Assembly (NCBI GenBank): GCA_945897545.1
Contig: CAMDGJ010000024.1
Location: 1 to 19,329, forward strand
Reading direction: 5' to 3'
Length of the DNA: 19,329 bases
From: Flavobacterium psychrophilum
Lineage (GTDB): Bacteria > Bacteroidota > Bacteroidia > Flavobacteriales > Flavobacteriaceae
Shown here in pieces: positions 1 through 8,214 of this stretch. How positions within the stretch are numbered: the first letter of the stretch is position 1; each line of letters starts with the position of its first letter. The notes beneath the pieces were generated by a model. It was not told the DNA's origin. It searched no databases and saw only the letters and a list, made by a program, of their open reading frames with translations. The translations under genes were made by a program, and so were the position numbers.

Positions 1-111
1 TTTAACAATAAATATTCAAAATCATTACATAAATTAGGATATGCTTTTGCAATAGTAGTTCCTTTTGGTTTTATTTTTATTGCATTATTTCATCATTTTA
101 ATCATATTTAA
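1..111 (+). CDS. sdhC: Succinate dehydrogenase cytochrome b subunit, C-terminal tail (partial)
   Basis: The first 36 codons are open from base 1 and end at TAA (109-111). The peptide has a charged stretch, then a long hydrophobic segment from about residue 14 to 30 (GYAFAIVVPFGFIFIALF), then a His-rich tail. This suits the last transmembrane helix of the single diheme membrane anchor of type-B succinate dehydrogenase / fumarate reductase. It lies 12 nt upstream of sdhA on the same strand, in the usual sdhC-sdhA-sdhB order of Bacteroidota. The 5' part is outside the window, so the assignment rests mainly on context and on the tail's hydrophobicity. Confidence 0.8.
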   Translation, partial: FNNKYSKSLHKLGYAFAIVVPFGFIFIALFHHFNHI

Positions 112-123
112 TATTTAATTATA

Positions 124-2124
124 ATGGCATTAGATTCAAAAGTTCCTAGTGGTCCAATCGCGGACAAATGGATAAATTATAAAAATCATATTAATTTAGT
201 AAATCCAGCGAACAAACGTAATATCGATATTATCGTTGTGGGAACCGGACTAGCAGGTAGTTCTGCAGCCGCAACTTTGGCAGAATTAGGGTATAATGTT
301 AAAACATTTTGCTTTCAAGATTCTCCACGTCGCGCACACTCGATTGCTGCACAAGGCGGAATCAACGCTGCTAAAAATTATCAAGGCGACGGAGATTCTA
401 CTTTCCGTTTGTTTTATGATACTATAAAAGGAGGCGATTATCGTTCTCGTGAAGCAAACGTTCACCGTTTAGCTGAAGTTTCAACCAATATTATCGACCA
501 ATGTGTAATGCAAGGCGTTCCATTGGCTAGAGAATATGGCGGATTATTAGACAATCGTTCTTTTGGAGGAACATTGGTAGCCAGAACATTTTATGCTAAA
601 GGTCAAACGGGACAACAATTATTGTTAGGAGCCTATTCTGCGATGAACCGTCAAATCGGTCGTGGCAAAATAAAATCGCATGCACGTCACGAAATGCTAG
701 ATTTAGTAGTAGTTGACGGTAAAGCAAGAGGAATTATTGCACGCGATTTAGTTTCAGGAGAAATTGAAAGACATTCTGCTCACGCTGTTGTTATTGCTTC
801 TGGAGGCTACGGAAATGTATTTTTCCTTTCGACTTATGCCATGGGAAGTAATGCGACTGCAGCCTGGAAAATACACAAAAAAGGAGCGTTTTTCGCTAAT
901 CCATGTTATACACAAATTCACCCAACTTGCATACCTGTTTCAGGAGATCACCAATCGAAATTAACCTTGATGTCGGAATCATTGCGTAATGACGGTCGTA
1001 TATGGGTTCCAGCAAAACTCGAAGATGCAAAGGCCATTCGTGAAGGAAAGAAAAAAGCGACAGATTTATCAGAATCGGAAAGAGATTATTATTTAGAAAG
1101 AAGATATCCTTCTTTTGGAAATCTTGCTCCTCGTGATATTTCGTCGAGAGCCGCAAAAGAGCGTTGCGATGCAGGTTTTGGTGTAAATAAAACAGGTGAA
1201 GCGGTTTATTTGGATTTTGCTGATGCCATTCAGCGTTATGGTAAAGAACAAGCTTTTGTAAAGGGTTTAGATGCAAATGATGCAGCTTTGATTATAAAAC
1301 TAGGTAGAGCAGTTGTTTCCAGTAAATACGGTAACTTATTTCAAATGTATGAAAAGATTGTAGACGAAGATCCATATACTTCTCCTATGATGATTTATCC
1401 AGCAGTGCATTACACAATGGGAGGAACTTGGGTTGATTATAACTTACAAACCACCATTCCAGGATGTTTCTCTATAGGAGAATCTAATTTTTCGGATCAC
1501 GGAGCGAATAGATTAGGTGCTTCGGCCTTGATGCAAGGTTTAGCCGATGGTTATTTTGTGTTGCCATACACAATTGGAGATTATTTGTCTCCAGAAATTA
1601 AAACAGGACCAATATCTACCGATCTACCTGAATTTGTGGAAGCAGAGAAAAAAGTGAAAGCTCAAATAGAGCAATTTATAAACAATAAAGGAACCAAATC
1701 CGTTGATTATTTTCATAAAAAATTAGGTAAAATAATGTGGAATAATGTGGGTATGGCTCGAAATACTAAGGGATTAAACGAAGCTATCGAAGAAATTGCT
1801 GCTTTACGAGAAGAATTTTATAAAGAAGTTATAGTGCCTGGAACTGCGGATAGTTTTAATCCAGAATTAGCAAAAGCAGGACGAGTAGCTGATTTCCTTG
1901 AATTAGGTGAATTGTTTGCAAAAGACGCACTACATCGTAACGAATCGTGTGGAGGACACTTCCGTGAAGAATATCAAACCGAAGATGGAGAAGCACAACG
2001 TGACGACGAAAATTTTGCTTATGTTGCAGCTTGGGAATACAAGGGAAAACCTAGTGAAGCTGTTTTACACAAAGAACCATTGATTTACGAAAATATTAAA
2101 TTAGCTACTCGTAGTTATAAATAG
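124..2124 (+). CDS. sdhA: Succinate dehydrogenase / fumarate reductase flavoprotein subunit
   Basis: This 666-aa protein is the catalytic subunit that oxidises succinate to fumarate, linking the TCA cycle to the menaquinone pool. The FAD-binding GxGxxG motif is at residues 40-45 (GTGLAG). His72 in AHSIAAQGG is the expected site of covalent FAD attachment. Further conserved blocks are the HPT motif after the NATAAWKIH segment, the [13 protein letters not shown] block near the second FAD contact, and the C-terminal [10 protein letters not shown] block. The length suits the longer type-B flavoproteins found in Bacteroidota and Epsilonproteobacteria. It starts at ATG 12 nt after the sdhC stop with no Shine-Dalgarno sequence, and is followed 52 nt later by sdhB. 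Confidence 0.97.
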   Translation: MALDSKVPSGPIADKWINYKNHINLVNPANKRNIDIIVVGTGLAGSSAAATLAELGYNVKTFCFQDSPRRAHSIAAQGGINAAKNYQGDGDSTFRLFYDTIKGGDYRSREANVHRLAEVSTNIIDQCVMQGVPLAREYGGLLDNRSFGGTLVARTFYAKGQTGQQLLLGAYSAMNRQIGRGKIKSHARHEMLDLVVVDGKARGIIARDLVSGEIERHSAHAVVIASGGYGNVFFLSTYAMGSNATAAWKIHKKGAFFANPCYTQIHPTCIPVSGDHQSKLTLMSESLRNDGRIWVPAKLEDAKAIREGKKKATDLSESERDYYLERRYPSFGNLAPRDISSRAAKERCDAGFGVNKTGEAVYLDFADAIQRYGKEQAFVKGLDANDAALIIKLGRAVVSSKYGNLFQMYEKIVDEDPYTSPMMIYPAVHYTMGGTWVDYNLQTTIPGCFSIGESNFSDHGANRLGASALMQGLADGYFVLPYTIGDYLSPEIKTGPISTDLPEFVEAEKKVKAQIEQFINNKGTKSVDYFHKKLGKIMWNNVGMARNTKGLNEAIEEIAALREEFYKEVIVPGTADSFNPELAKAGRVADFLELGELFAKDALHRNESCGGHFREEYQTEDGEAQRDDENFAYVAAWEYKGKPSEAVLHKEPLIYENIKLATRSYK

Positions 2125-2176
2125 AAGTTTGAATAAGTCTTAATACTTAATTCATAATACTTAATACATTCTAAAA

Positions 2177-2923
2177 ATGAAACTGAAATTAAAAATATGG
2201 CGTCAGCCAAATGCCAAATCTGCAGGAAAAATTGTTGACTATTTTGTTGATGGTATCGAAAGCGATATGTCTTTTCTAGAAATGTTAGATATTCTAAACG
2301 AAGATTTAATTCAAAAAGGCGAAGATACAGTTGCTTTTGACCACGATTGTCGCGAGGGAATTTGCGGAAGTTGTTCTCTTTTTATCAATGGAGAAGCGCA
2401 TGGACCAGACAGAGGAATACCAACTTGTCAATTGCACATGCGAATGTTCAAAGACGGAGATGAGATTTATATAGAACCTTTTAGAGCAAAAGCGTTTCCT
2501 ATTATAAAAGATCTTGTGGTCGATAGAAGTTCTTTTGACAGAATTCAGCAAGCGGGTGGTTTCGTGTCAATAAATACATCAGGAAACCCTGTAGACGCTA
2601 ATACCATTCCAATTCCAAAAAAAGATGCCGATAGAGCATTTGATGCTGCAACTTGCATAGGTTGTGGAGCTTGTGTTGCTACCTGTAAAAACTCATCAGC
2701 GATGTTATTTGTTGCTGCTAAAGTTTCTCAATACGCTTTATTACCTCAAGGAAGAGTAGAGGCCACTGATCGAGTTCTAAACATGGTTGCTCAAATGGAC
2801 GCTGAAGGTTTTGGTAACTGTACCAATACAGGAGCTTGCGAAGTGGAATGCCCTAAAGGAATTTCATTAGATTATATTGCACAAATGAATAGAGAATATT
2901 TGAGCGCAAGTTTGCAAGGATAA
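2177..2923 (+). CDS. sdhB: Succinate dehydrogenase / fumarate reductase iron-sulfur subunit
   Basis: This 248-aa subunit carries electrons from FAD in SdhA to the membrane heme/quinone subunit. All three cluster motifs are visible. Cys58, Cys63, Cys66 and Cys84 suit the plant-type [2Fe-2S] cluster. Cys160, Cys163 and Cys166 with Cys225 suit the [4Fe-4S] cluster. Cys170, Cys215 and Cys221 suit the [3Fe-4S] cluster. Spacing follows the standard SdhB/FrdB pattern, so the protein should be functional. It is the last gene of the operon and is followed by hairpin terminators. The 52-nt spacer before it contains a short TTAATACTTAA-type repeat. Confidence 0.97.
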   Translation: MKLKLKIWRQPNAKSAGKIVDYFVDGIESDMSFLEMLDILNEDLIQKGEDTVAFDHDCREGICGSCSLFINGEAHGPDRGIPTCQLHMRMFKDGDEIYIEPFRAKAFPIIKDLVVDRSSFDRIQQAGGFVSINTSGNPVDANTIPIPKKDADRAFDAATCIGCGACVATCKNSSAMLFVAAKVSQYALLPQGRVEATDRVLNMVAQMDAEGFGNCTNTGACEVECPKGISLDYIAQMNREYLSASLQG

Positions 2924-2929
2924 AAACAC

Positions 2930-2946
2930 AAACCTTATAGGTTTTT
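2930..2946 (+). terminator. Weak hairpin just after sdhB
   Basis: AAACCT pairs with AGGTTT across a 3-nt loop, followed by only two more T before an A-run. It lies 7 nt after the sdhB stop. It may be a first, leaky terminator or an mRNA 3'-end stabiliser ahead of the stronger hairpin at 2969-2999. Confidence 0.35.
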
Positions 2947-2968
2947 AAAAACAATAAAGTTTAAATAT

Positions 2969-2999
2969 AAAACGCATCCATTGATTTGGATGCGTTTTT
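2969..2999 (+). terminator. Rho-independent terminator of the sdh operon
   Basis: AAAACGCATCCA and TGGATGCGTTTT form a perfect stem with a 6-nt loop (TTGATT), ending in a run of five T. It lies 46 nt after the sdhB stop codon and before the next promoter-like element, as expected for the end of the sdhCAB transcript. Confidence 0.9.
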
Positions 3000-3037
3000 G
3001 TTATAAAAACTTTGTGTTTCTCTGTGGCTTCTTTGCG

Positions 3038-3045
3038 TATCTTTG
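3038..3045 (+). promoter_or_regulatory. Bacteroidota-type -7 element upstream of the nitrilase
   Basis: TATCTTTG matches the TAnnTTTG consensus of the Bacteroidota housekeeping sigma factor. A TTTG at 3011-3014 lies 23 nt upstream, slightly longer than the best spacing. The start codon is 20 nt downstream. The element sits inside a run of CTTTG(C/T)G-like repeats, so its match may come partly from the repeat. Confidence 0.45.
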
Positions 3046-3065
3046 TGAAACAATCCCTCTTTTAT

Positions 3066-3836
3066 ATGAAAGTCGCCTTAATCCAATCCTCATTATTTTG
3101 GGAAAACCCAATTGCAAACCGAAACTATTTCGAAGAAATGATCAATGCAATTACGGAACAAGTCGATTTAATTGTTCTTCCAGAAATGTTCACGACGGGT
3201 TTTACGATGAATCCAAAAGATCTTGCCGAAACAATGCAGGGAGAAACTATATTGTGGTTACAATCTTTGACGAAAGCCAAAAATAGTGCCATTATAGGGA
3301 GTCTAATTATTGAAGAAAATAATAATTACTACAATAGATTAGTGTTCGTTTTTCCGTCAGGTGAAATACAATTTTATGATAAACGCCATTTGTTTACCTT
3401 GGCTGGAGAAGACAAAGTTTATACTTCTGGTACTGAAAAATTGATTGTAGATTATTTAGGATGGAAAATTTGTCCGCTAGTATGTTACGATTTGCGTTTC
3501 CCGGTTTTTGCACGAAATATAGAAGATTATGATGTTTTGCTTTATGTTGCCAATTGGCCAAAACCGCGCATTAATGCTTGGGATATTTTGCTCAAAGCTC
3601 GTTCGGTCGAAAATATGTGTTATACTATTGGTGTGAATCGAACAGGTAATGATGCTAATCAGTACGAATATGTTGGACATGCACAAGTGGTAGATTTTCT
3701 TGGGAATTACATTCTTGAACCGCAACAAATTGAAGGTGTTTTTATCGCGGAGCTTTACAAGGAAAAACTACTTGATACTAGAAATAAATTAGGATTCCTT
3801 AATGACAGAGATTCTTTTGAACTAAAATCCCATTGA
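3066..3836 (+). CDS. Nitrilase-superfamily amidohydrolase, probable omega-amidase (YafV/NIT2 type)
   Basis: This 256-aa protein belongs to the carbon-nitrogen hydrolase fold. The catalytic triad is visible: Glu40 in LPEMF, Lys106 in DKRHLF and Cys140 in CYDLRFP. The DKRHLF and CYDLRFP signatures and the short length resemble the YafV/NIT2 omega-amidases, which hydrolyse alpha-ketoglutaramate or alpha-ketosuccinamate to the keto-acid and ammonia in salvage after glutamine transamination. The exact substrate is inferred. I chose ATG 3066, which gives the typical MKVALIQ start. The frame is open upstream to 3012, but that part is repeat sequence with no homology-like features. The 3' end overlaps the convergent lipoprotein gene by 15 bp. 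Confidence 0.9.
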   Translation: MKVALIQSSLFWENPIANRNYFEEMINAITEQVDLIVLPEMFTTGFTMNPKDLAETMQGETILWLQSLTKAKNSAIIGSLIIEENNNYYNRLVFVFPSGEIQFYDKRHLFTLAGEDKVYTSGTEKLIVDYLGWKICPLVCYDLRFPVFARNIEDYDVLLYVANWPKPRINAWDILLKARSVENMCYTIGVNRTGNDANQYEYVGHAQVVDFLGNYILEPQQIEGVFIAELYKEKLLDTRNKLGFLNDRDSFELKSH

Positions 3837-5486
3837 TGATTTATCCTTTTTCTTATTGTCCACTTTCTTTTTTGCTTCGGGAACAAAAGGAATACTCAGA
3901 TCAAATGCTTGTTCTACATCCCAGTTGGCTCTAACATCAACGGCTTTTGAAAAATAAATAACTTCTTCGGCTTGGCGTTTTTCTAAATAATTCCCCGAAT
4001 CCCATTTCTTGTTTTTGTTGTCATCATAAATAACACGAAGCCAAAAAAGCGCAGGTTCAACCAAATTAAATTCAACTTTAGAGCTGTTTTCTGAATACTC
4101 ATTTGCCAGAACATCGCCTTTTTCGTTAGTCAATTCAACTATTACTGGAAACTGTTTCACATTCTGCAAATTCACGGTCAGATTTCCGTAATCAGATAAA
4201 GTTCGTGTCGTTAATTTAAAAATCAAGGTATCGTTTGGTTGTTCCAAGTAATCAGTCAAAGCACCAGGCATAATGGTGAAAGTATAATTTTCCGAAGCTT
4301 CTCTCTTAAAATCAAAAAATAATTGTTGGTTAAAATCATCATATTTGGTAGTAAATGCAACCGAAACGGAGTCTTTATTGATGAGTTTTACTTTCGAATT
4401 GTCGAATTTAATCAATGGTGTAGTGCTTTCTAATGTAAACTGTTCCCTGAAATTTAAAATTCCGCTTTGAACGGATTTAATGTTTATACTGTCTTTTTTC
4501 TGAGTTTTAATTTTAAAATTAAAATCCGCTTTGTATTTGTCTTTGGCAACAACCATAGCCAACGAATCTACTTTTAAAGGTTTAAACCAAAGTTGTAGGG
4601 AGTCTTTTTTGGGAAACTTGGTTGTAATTGTTGGTAAGATTGCTGAGCCATTTTTTAAAGTAATTTTCACATTATCTGTTTCCCCTTCATAAGGCAAAAC
4701 CAATCGGTTTCCCGAAACTTGAACAGGCTTGTACGCTTTATACGGAAGCACTTCTTTGAATATTTTTAGTTCTTGGACAGAATCTGCTGGAATGGTGATA
4801 AATTGCTCTTTAAATCCAATTTTATCCTTTTTAGGATTGAATTTATTATTGGAATTGTAATCTTTCATTGCCACCAAAAGATATTTCCCCGCTTTTAAAT
4901 TCTCCAATTTAAAAGTTTTCAAACTGTCTAAAGTATTGGTAACGTATCTTGGATTTTCATTATATACTACAGAATCCTTAAATTTATCATTCACATCGTA
5001 AAGCATAATTGAAACGAACGATTCAACCTCTTTTTCATAGGCATCTTTCACGCTTCCGCTAAGGGTCAAAGAGTCAATATAAGCTCCAGTCGAAAACACG
5101 TATTTGAATTGACTAAATGGATTTCCCTCATTATTGTCCTCAATACTTTGCCCGAAATTGAAGCTATAAGTGGTATTGGTTTGTAGAGTATCATTAATTT
5201 TTATGGTAATATATTTACTCACCGTTGTGGGCAATATCAAAGGTTCATTCTTCAATGGCGGTGAAATAATCAACTGCTTTTTTAAGTCTTTTAGCTTGAT
5301 ATATTCGTCAAAAGTCAATTTAATTTCGGTTCCTTTAAAATTTGTGGTATAATTTTTTGGAAAACTTGCATTCAAAACGGGAGCAAGAGTGTCTTTTAAA
5401 CCGCCAGTAATGCTGCCTCTTTTGGCACAACTTGCCATTATCAAAATAAGTAAAAGCAGAAAATATTTGGAGTTGTTTTTCAACAT
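3822..5486 (-). CDS. Large Ig-like (Big_5-type) lipoprotein
   Basis: This 554-aa protein has a lipoprotein signal peptide: Lys/Asn-rich start, hydrophobic core (FLLLLILI), and lipobox MASC with the lipidated Cys at residue 20. Residues 34-134 resemble the bacterial Ig-like Big_5 fold, with an APVLNASFP opening, an LTFDEYI strand and a TYSFNFGQSIEDNN segment. The rest is beta-rich, with a GKYLLVAMKDYNSNNKF section typical of prealbumin-like or carboxypeptidase-regulatory-like folds. It is probably anchored in the outer membrane or periplasm. Its role is not known to me, though similar proteins recur in flavobacterial genomes. I chose ATG 5486; a TTG two codons upstream is less likely. The tail is Lys-rich and overlaps the nitrilase 3' end on the opposite strand. 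Confidence 0.85.
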   Translation of the reverse strand: MLKNNSKYFLLLLILIMASCAKRGSITGGLKDTLAPVLNASFPKNYTTNFKGTEIKLTFDEYIKLKDLKKQLIISPPLKNEPLILPTTVSKYITIKINDTLQTNTTYSFNFGQSIEDNNEGNPFSQFKYVFSTGAYIDSLTLSGSVKDAYEKEVESFVSIMLYDVNDKFKDSVVYNENPRYVTNTLDSLKTFKLENLKAGKYLLVAMKDYNSNNKFNPKKDKIGFKEQFITIPADSVQELKIFKEVLPYKAYKPVQVSGNRLVLPYEGETDNVKITLKNGSAILPTITTKFPKKDSLQLWFKPLKVDSLAMVVAKDKYKADFNFKIKTQKKDSINIKSVQSGILNFREQFTLESTTPLIKFDNSKVKLINKDSVSVAFTTKYDDFNQQLFFDFKREASENYTFTIMPGALTDYLEQPNDTLIFKLTTRTLSDYGNLTVNLQNVKQFPVIVELTNEKGDVLANEYSENSSKVEFNLVEPALFWLRVIYDDNKNKKWDSGNYLEKRQAEEVIYFSKAVDVRANWDVEQAFDLSIPFVPEAKKKVDNKKKDKSSMGF

Positions 5487-5809
5487 AATCAATCAGGAAT
5501 TAGAGGTTACAAAATAACAATTATATTTGGTGTAATAGAAACATTTTATGGAATTATTGGGTTTGTTGCTACAATGCGTTATTTCTTATAGCTTACTGGA
5601 GGTATAAAACCACGCGTTGATTGTAATCAAAAAAAGCAGCAAAAAACCAAGCTTTGCTGTTTGGCTCTTTGACTGCTGTTTTTTGTACTGTTATTAAAAA
5701 AATTCAAAAGGAATATTCATAAAAAAAAATTTGTTTTATTATGCAATTTGTAAATTTGGTGTTAATTATTTGAAATTGAATACCAAAATCATTAAAAGAA
5801 AAATGTCTC
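5487..5809. other. Intergenic region without a recognisable gene
   Basis: This 323-bp A+T-rich gap separates two minus-strand genes. The only clear structure is a terminator-like hairpin on the minus strand at 5629-5659. No reading frame of useful length is present on either strand, and no good TAnnTTTG promoter was found just upstream of the Ig-like lipoprotein gene. The part from 5540 to 5620 could be decayed sequence, but nothing recognisable remains. Confidence 0.6.
5629..5659 (-). terminator. Probable terminator of the metallopeptidase operon
   Basis: Read on the minus strand, CAGCAAA (5659-5653) pairs with TTTGCTG (5643-5637) across a 9-nt loop and is followed by C and seven T. It lies about 150 nt beyond the stop of the cysteine-rich lipoprotein, so it would end that operon with a long 3' tail. 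Alternative pairings exist with the flanking GCAGC/CTGCT segments. Confidence 0.5.
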
Positions 5810-6229
5810 TTAATTGCATAAATTTGCTACCAATTTTTTTTCTTCCGTAAATTTAAAAGTAAATTCAAAAACCAACGGACTTATTTCTTTTCTGTCTATA
5901 TAATTTGCAATATTACCTATTCCATCTTCACACTTTAAGTTATTTGTATCAGTATATACCATTCTACAATCAGGAAAAATAGAAACCGGAAAATTATCTA
6001 TATTTGGTTTTACACCAAGCACATCCTCAATTTCAAGTTTAAAAGTAGCGCCGGTTGCAATTACTCTGTCGCATTCAATAGCTTTTATATTACTTGATGT
6101 TTCATTTACATAATTAATAGTTGCTTTAATTTTATAATTTCCGTTACCTTCGCAATCTGCGCATTCACCGCAGCTACCGAACAAATAAAGCACTATGGTA
6201 AGACCTAAAATTGATTTTATTTTATTCAT
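5810..6229 (-). CDS. Small cysteine-rich lipoprotein, unknown function
   Basis: This 139-aa protein is not recognised. Residues 1-19 form a lipoprotein signal peptide and Cys20 is the lipobox Cys (LFGSC). It is followed at once by CGECADCEG, giving Cys20, Cys23 and Cys26, and further Cys occur through the chain, including near the C-terminus (LCN). The body alternates hydrophobic and polar residues as in a beta-sandwich. I chose ATG 6229 over the upstream start at 6268 because it gives a clean signal peptide. The start overlaps the end of the metallopeptidase gene by 8 nt, implying translational coupling. It may be an accessory, inhibitor or partner of that enzyme, but this is inferred from position only. 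Confidence 0.7.
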   Translation of the reverse strand: MNKIKSILGLTIVLYLFGSCGECADCEGNGNYKIKATINYVNETSSNIKAIECDRVIATGATFKLEIEDVLGVKPNIDNFPVSIFPDCRMVYTDTNNLKCEDGIGNIANYIDRKEISPLVFEFTFKFTEEKKLVANLCN

Positions 6230-7724
6230 AAGACATAAAAAGTTTGTCAAGATTAATTGCCTTAGCATTTGAATAGTCGTCTTTAATTTTATTCCTCCAA
6301 TTAGTCCATTTTTTTTGACCTATAAGGGCATCCTCTATTTGTCTTATAGTATATCCATCAACATTGTCTATTTCAAGATTTTCTGAACCTCCATTGTCAT
6401 CTCCAAAATTATCGATCATATCAATTACGACAGGAGTGTATTTAGGCTGAGTAGTATTCCAAGACCTTCCTCTATAGGTGGGATAGATGATCCTTGTTAG
6501 TTCCCATTGCACCCCAACAGCCCAACTTTCAGCTACTTTAGCATCTCCAGAACAAGAAAGCCCTAGAAAAGTATCATCGCAATCATTCATTGTAAGATAG
6601 TTACTTCTATCCATCCCCCAATGTGAGGCATGTGCTAGCTCATGAATAACAGTTCCATAAATTTCTTCTGTTTTGTTCTCTGGATTGTAAATTTTGATAG
6701 CACTCCCTAAACCCAAAAATCTTCGACTAGGTTTGTGACTACCATTTCTGTCGTCATCTGTTTCATAACAAGCTCTAATTCTTAATTTTGTTTTCAAAAA
6801 GCTATTTTGAGGAGGTCTTCTCAATCCTTTGATATCTTTATAATAATAATGATGAGCCGCTCTAAAAATAGTGGCGTAATATTCTTGTTTATTATCTTTG
6901 AGGTTTAAATCCCAGTTGCCCTCTTGCTTTGGACCATGATTAGTAGCGCCATTTAGCCACCCGTCTTGCAGGTAAAATACACCATTACGATCCCAGTCTA
7001 TACTATAATTAGCTTTTCGTTTGAATGTGCCATCACAAGAATAATAGCCATCGGCTCCGACCCAGCCTCTGTGTGTTGTAAACCATTTTCTTGCTCTTAC
7101 TTGTGCACCCTCAACGCCAACGTAGCCGCCAATAAAATCGTCCCAAACTTGTATTCTTCCTGCTGGCCGCCAACTGCCGCGCATTATTTTTGAGGTTTTA
7201 TTTTGTTTGACAGATTTGTCTAAATTGTTGGTAATTCTTAATGCTTCTTCTACTAAAGCATCAATGAGTTCAACTGAGACCATTTTGCCATTTATTTTTT
7301 TCATAGTAGCATTGTCAGTCTTATTTGTACTACCTGTGTCATCTATGTCAAATTCTTCATCAGGAATAAAGAGTTCGGCGAGAATTGTCTTTTCAACATT
7401 TTCCATCAGTTTTGCATTTCCCTTTACTTTGGAATTGCTTTGAGCAAATGGATAGGTTACTTTTACGGCACAATATTGTGGTGTGGGTTGATCCTCAGGA
7501 ATATCCGGATCACGGTAGAAATCTCCATTAATTGCAATTTCGTAGTCTAGCGGATAATCATAAAGGACGAGCGTTGAATCAACCATTAAAATATCTAATT
7601 CTTGTTCATTTTTTGGGGTAAATTTTACATACAAATGCGTTGGAGTAATTTCAAAATCATCCGCTGCCATTTTAGCGCTTAGTTTTGATTTCCTCAAATT
7701 TGCTAATGCTTTTTTCATGTTCAA
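6222..7724 (-). CDS. HExxH zinc metallopeptidase-like protein, probably the frameshifted main part of a lipoprotein
   Basis: This open frame of 500 codons begins at a TTG (7724), with the first ATG two codons later. Residues 361-365 are HELAH in the context TVIHELAHASHWG, the classic zinc metallopeptidase helix. Glu399 in AESWAVGVQWELT is a candidate third zinc ligand. Residues 185-255 look like a beta-sandwich of carboxypeptidase-regulatory type (GRIQVWDDF, GVEGAQVRA, ADGYYSCDG). I do not recognise a named family. No signal peptide is present here, but the small ORF just upstream ends in a way that would continue into this frame if one base were restored. The full product would then be a surface or periplasmic lipoprotein of about 555 aa. 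The gene is followed with overlap by the cysteine-rich lipoprotein gene. Confidence 0.75.
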   Translation of the reverse strand: MNMKKALANLRKSKLSAKMAADDFEITPTHLYVKFTPKNEQELDILMVDSTLVLYDYPLDYEIAINGDFYRDPDIPEDQPTPQYCAVKVTYPFAQSNSKVKGNAKLMENVEKTILAELFIPDEEFDIDDTGSTNKTDNATMKKINGKMVSVELIDALVEEALRITNNLDKSVKQNKTSKIMRGSWRPAGRIQVWDDFIGGYVGVEGAQVRARKWFTTHRGWVGADGYYSCDGTFKRKANYSIDWDRNGVFYLQDGWLNGATNHGPKQEGNWDLNLKDNKQEYYATIFRAAHHYYYKDIKGLRRPPQNSFLKTKLRIRACYETDDDRNGSHKPSRRFLGLGSAIKIYNPENKTEEIYGTVIHELAHASHWGMDRSNYLTMNDCDDTFLGLSCSGDAKVAESWAVGVQWELTRIIYPTYRGRSWNTTQPKYTPVVIDMIDNFGDDNGGSENLEIDNVDGYTIRQIEDALIGQKKWTNWRNKIKDDYSNAKAINLDKLFMSYE

Positions 7725-7885
7725 ACAGAATAGGGGTTTTCTAATCTCTTACCCAGTTCGATGGCTACGCCTTTTTGTTCTCTAGAAATAGCACTATCCT
7801 TTGAGATAGGTTCATTTTCGCTACACGAAAACACAAAGGATGTCAGGAATATTCCTAACGCAATAATTTTAATTTTTTGTTTCAT
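7721..7885 (-). CDS. Lipoprotein signal peptide ORF, probable N-terminus of the split metallopeptidase
   Basis: This is a 54-codon frame starting at ATG 7885. It encodes a lipoprotein signal (MKQKIKIIALGIFLTSFVFS) with lipobox Cys21, then a charged linker ending in GKRLENPYSV and a TGA. The stop overlaps the TTG of the next frame by 4 nt. The peptide seems too short for a mature protein and breaks off where the downstream frame continues with NMKKALANLRKS. NPYSVENM-type junctions are familiar near the N-terminus of Bacteroidota lipoproteins. A one-base deletion between the two frames is therefore the likeliest reading. Alternatives are a sequencing error, a programmed frameshift, or a real small lipoprotein coupled to the next gene. 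Confidence 0.65.
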   Translation of the reverse strand: MKQKIKIIALGIFLTSFVFSCSENEPISKDSAISREQKGVAIELGKRLENPYSV

Positions 7886-7986
7886 AGTTTTTTGTTTAAT
7901 TGATTTTTGTAAACCTAATAAATATATTTTAATTTGTAGTATATAACGTATTAACATTTTTTCATTTATACTGGTTACTTTGTTTG

Positions 7987-8214
7987 GTGAGAAAAAATGT
8001 TGAGATAGAGCCTATTATTTTGTTTGGTAAACAGCTTAGGGTGATTAGACAATCTACAGGTTTGTCGGTAGAAATGCTCGCGGCATTTTCTTCTTTTGAA
8101 TATTTGCAAATTAGCCGTGTTAAATTAGGGCAAATAAATATTTGATTGGATGCCATTTATAAATTAGCACAATTATTGAAAATTAAGCCAAAAGATCTTT
8201 TTGAAATTAACTAA
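7987..8214 (+). pseudogene. XRE/Cro-CI family regulator, interrupted by an in-frame TGA
   Basis: Reading from GTG 7987 gives 75 codons ending at TAA 8212-8214, with one internal TGA at codon 53 (8143-8145). The peptide matches a short HTH_3 repressor: residues 14-30 FGKQLRVIRQSTGLSVE, then an LAAFSSFEYLQISRVKLGQ turn-helix, then after the stop LDAIYKLAQLLKIKPKDLF. The family pattern GxxNIS(L/I)DxLYKIA puts a Ser at the TGA position, so one TCA-to-TGA change could explain it. Everything else is intact, suggesting recent inactivation, read-through, or a sequence error. It ends directly against the comF stop on the other strand and is divergent from the metallopeptidase lipoprotein, which it may once have regulated. 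Confidence 0.75.

Noticed and set aside
896..1276. A 126-codon minus-strand frame inside sdhA
   Set aside because: It is a shadow of the strongly conserved sdhA coding frame with no independent features.
7962..8156. A 64-codon minus-strand frame
   Set aside because: It is antisense to the XRE regulator remnant, whose plus-strand translation gives a clear HTH family pattern.
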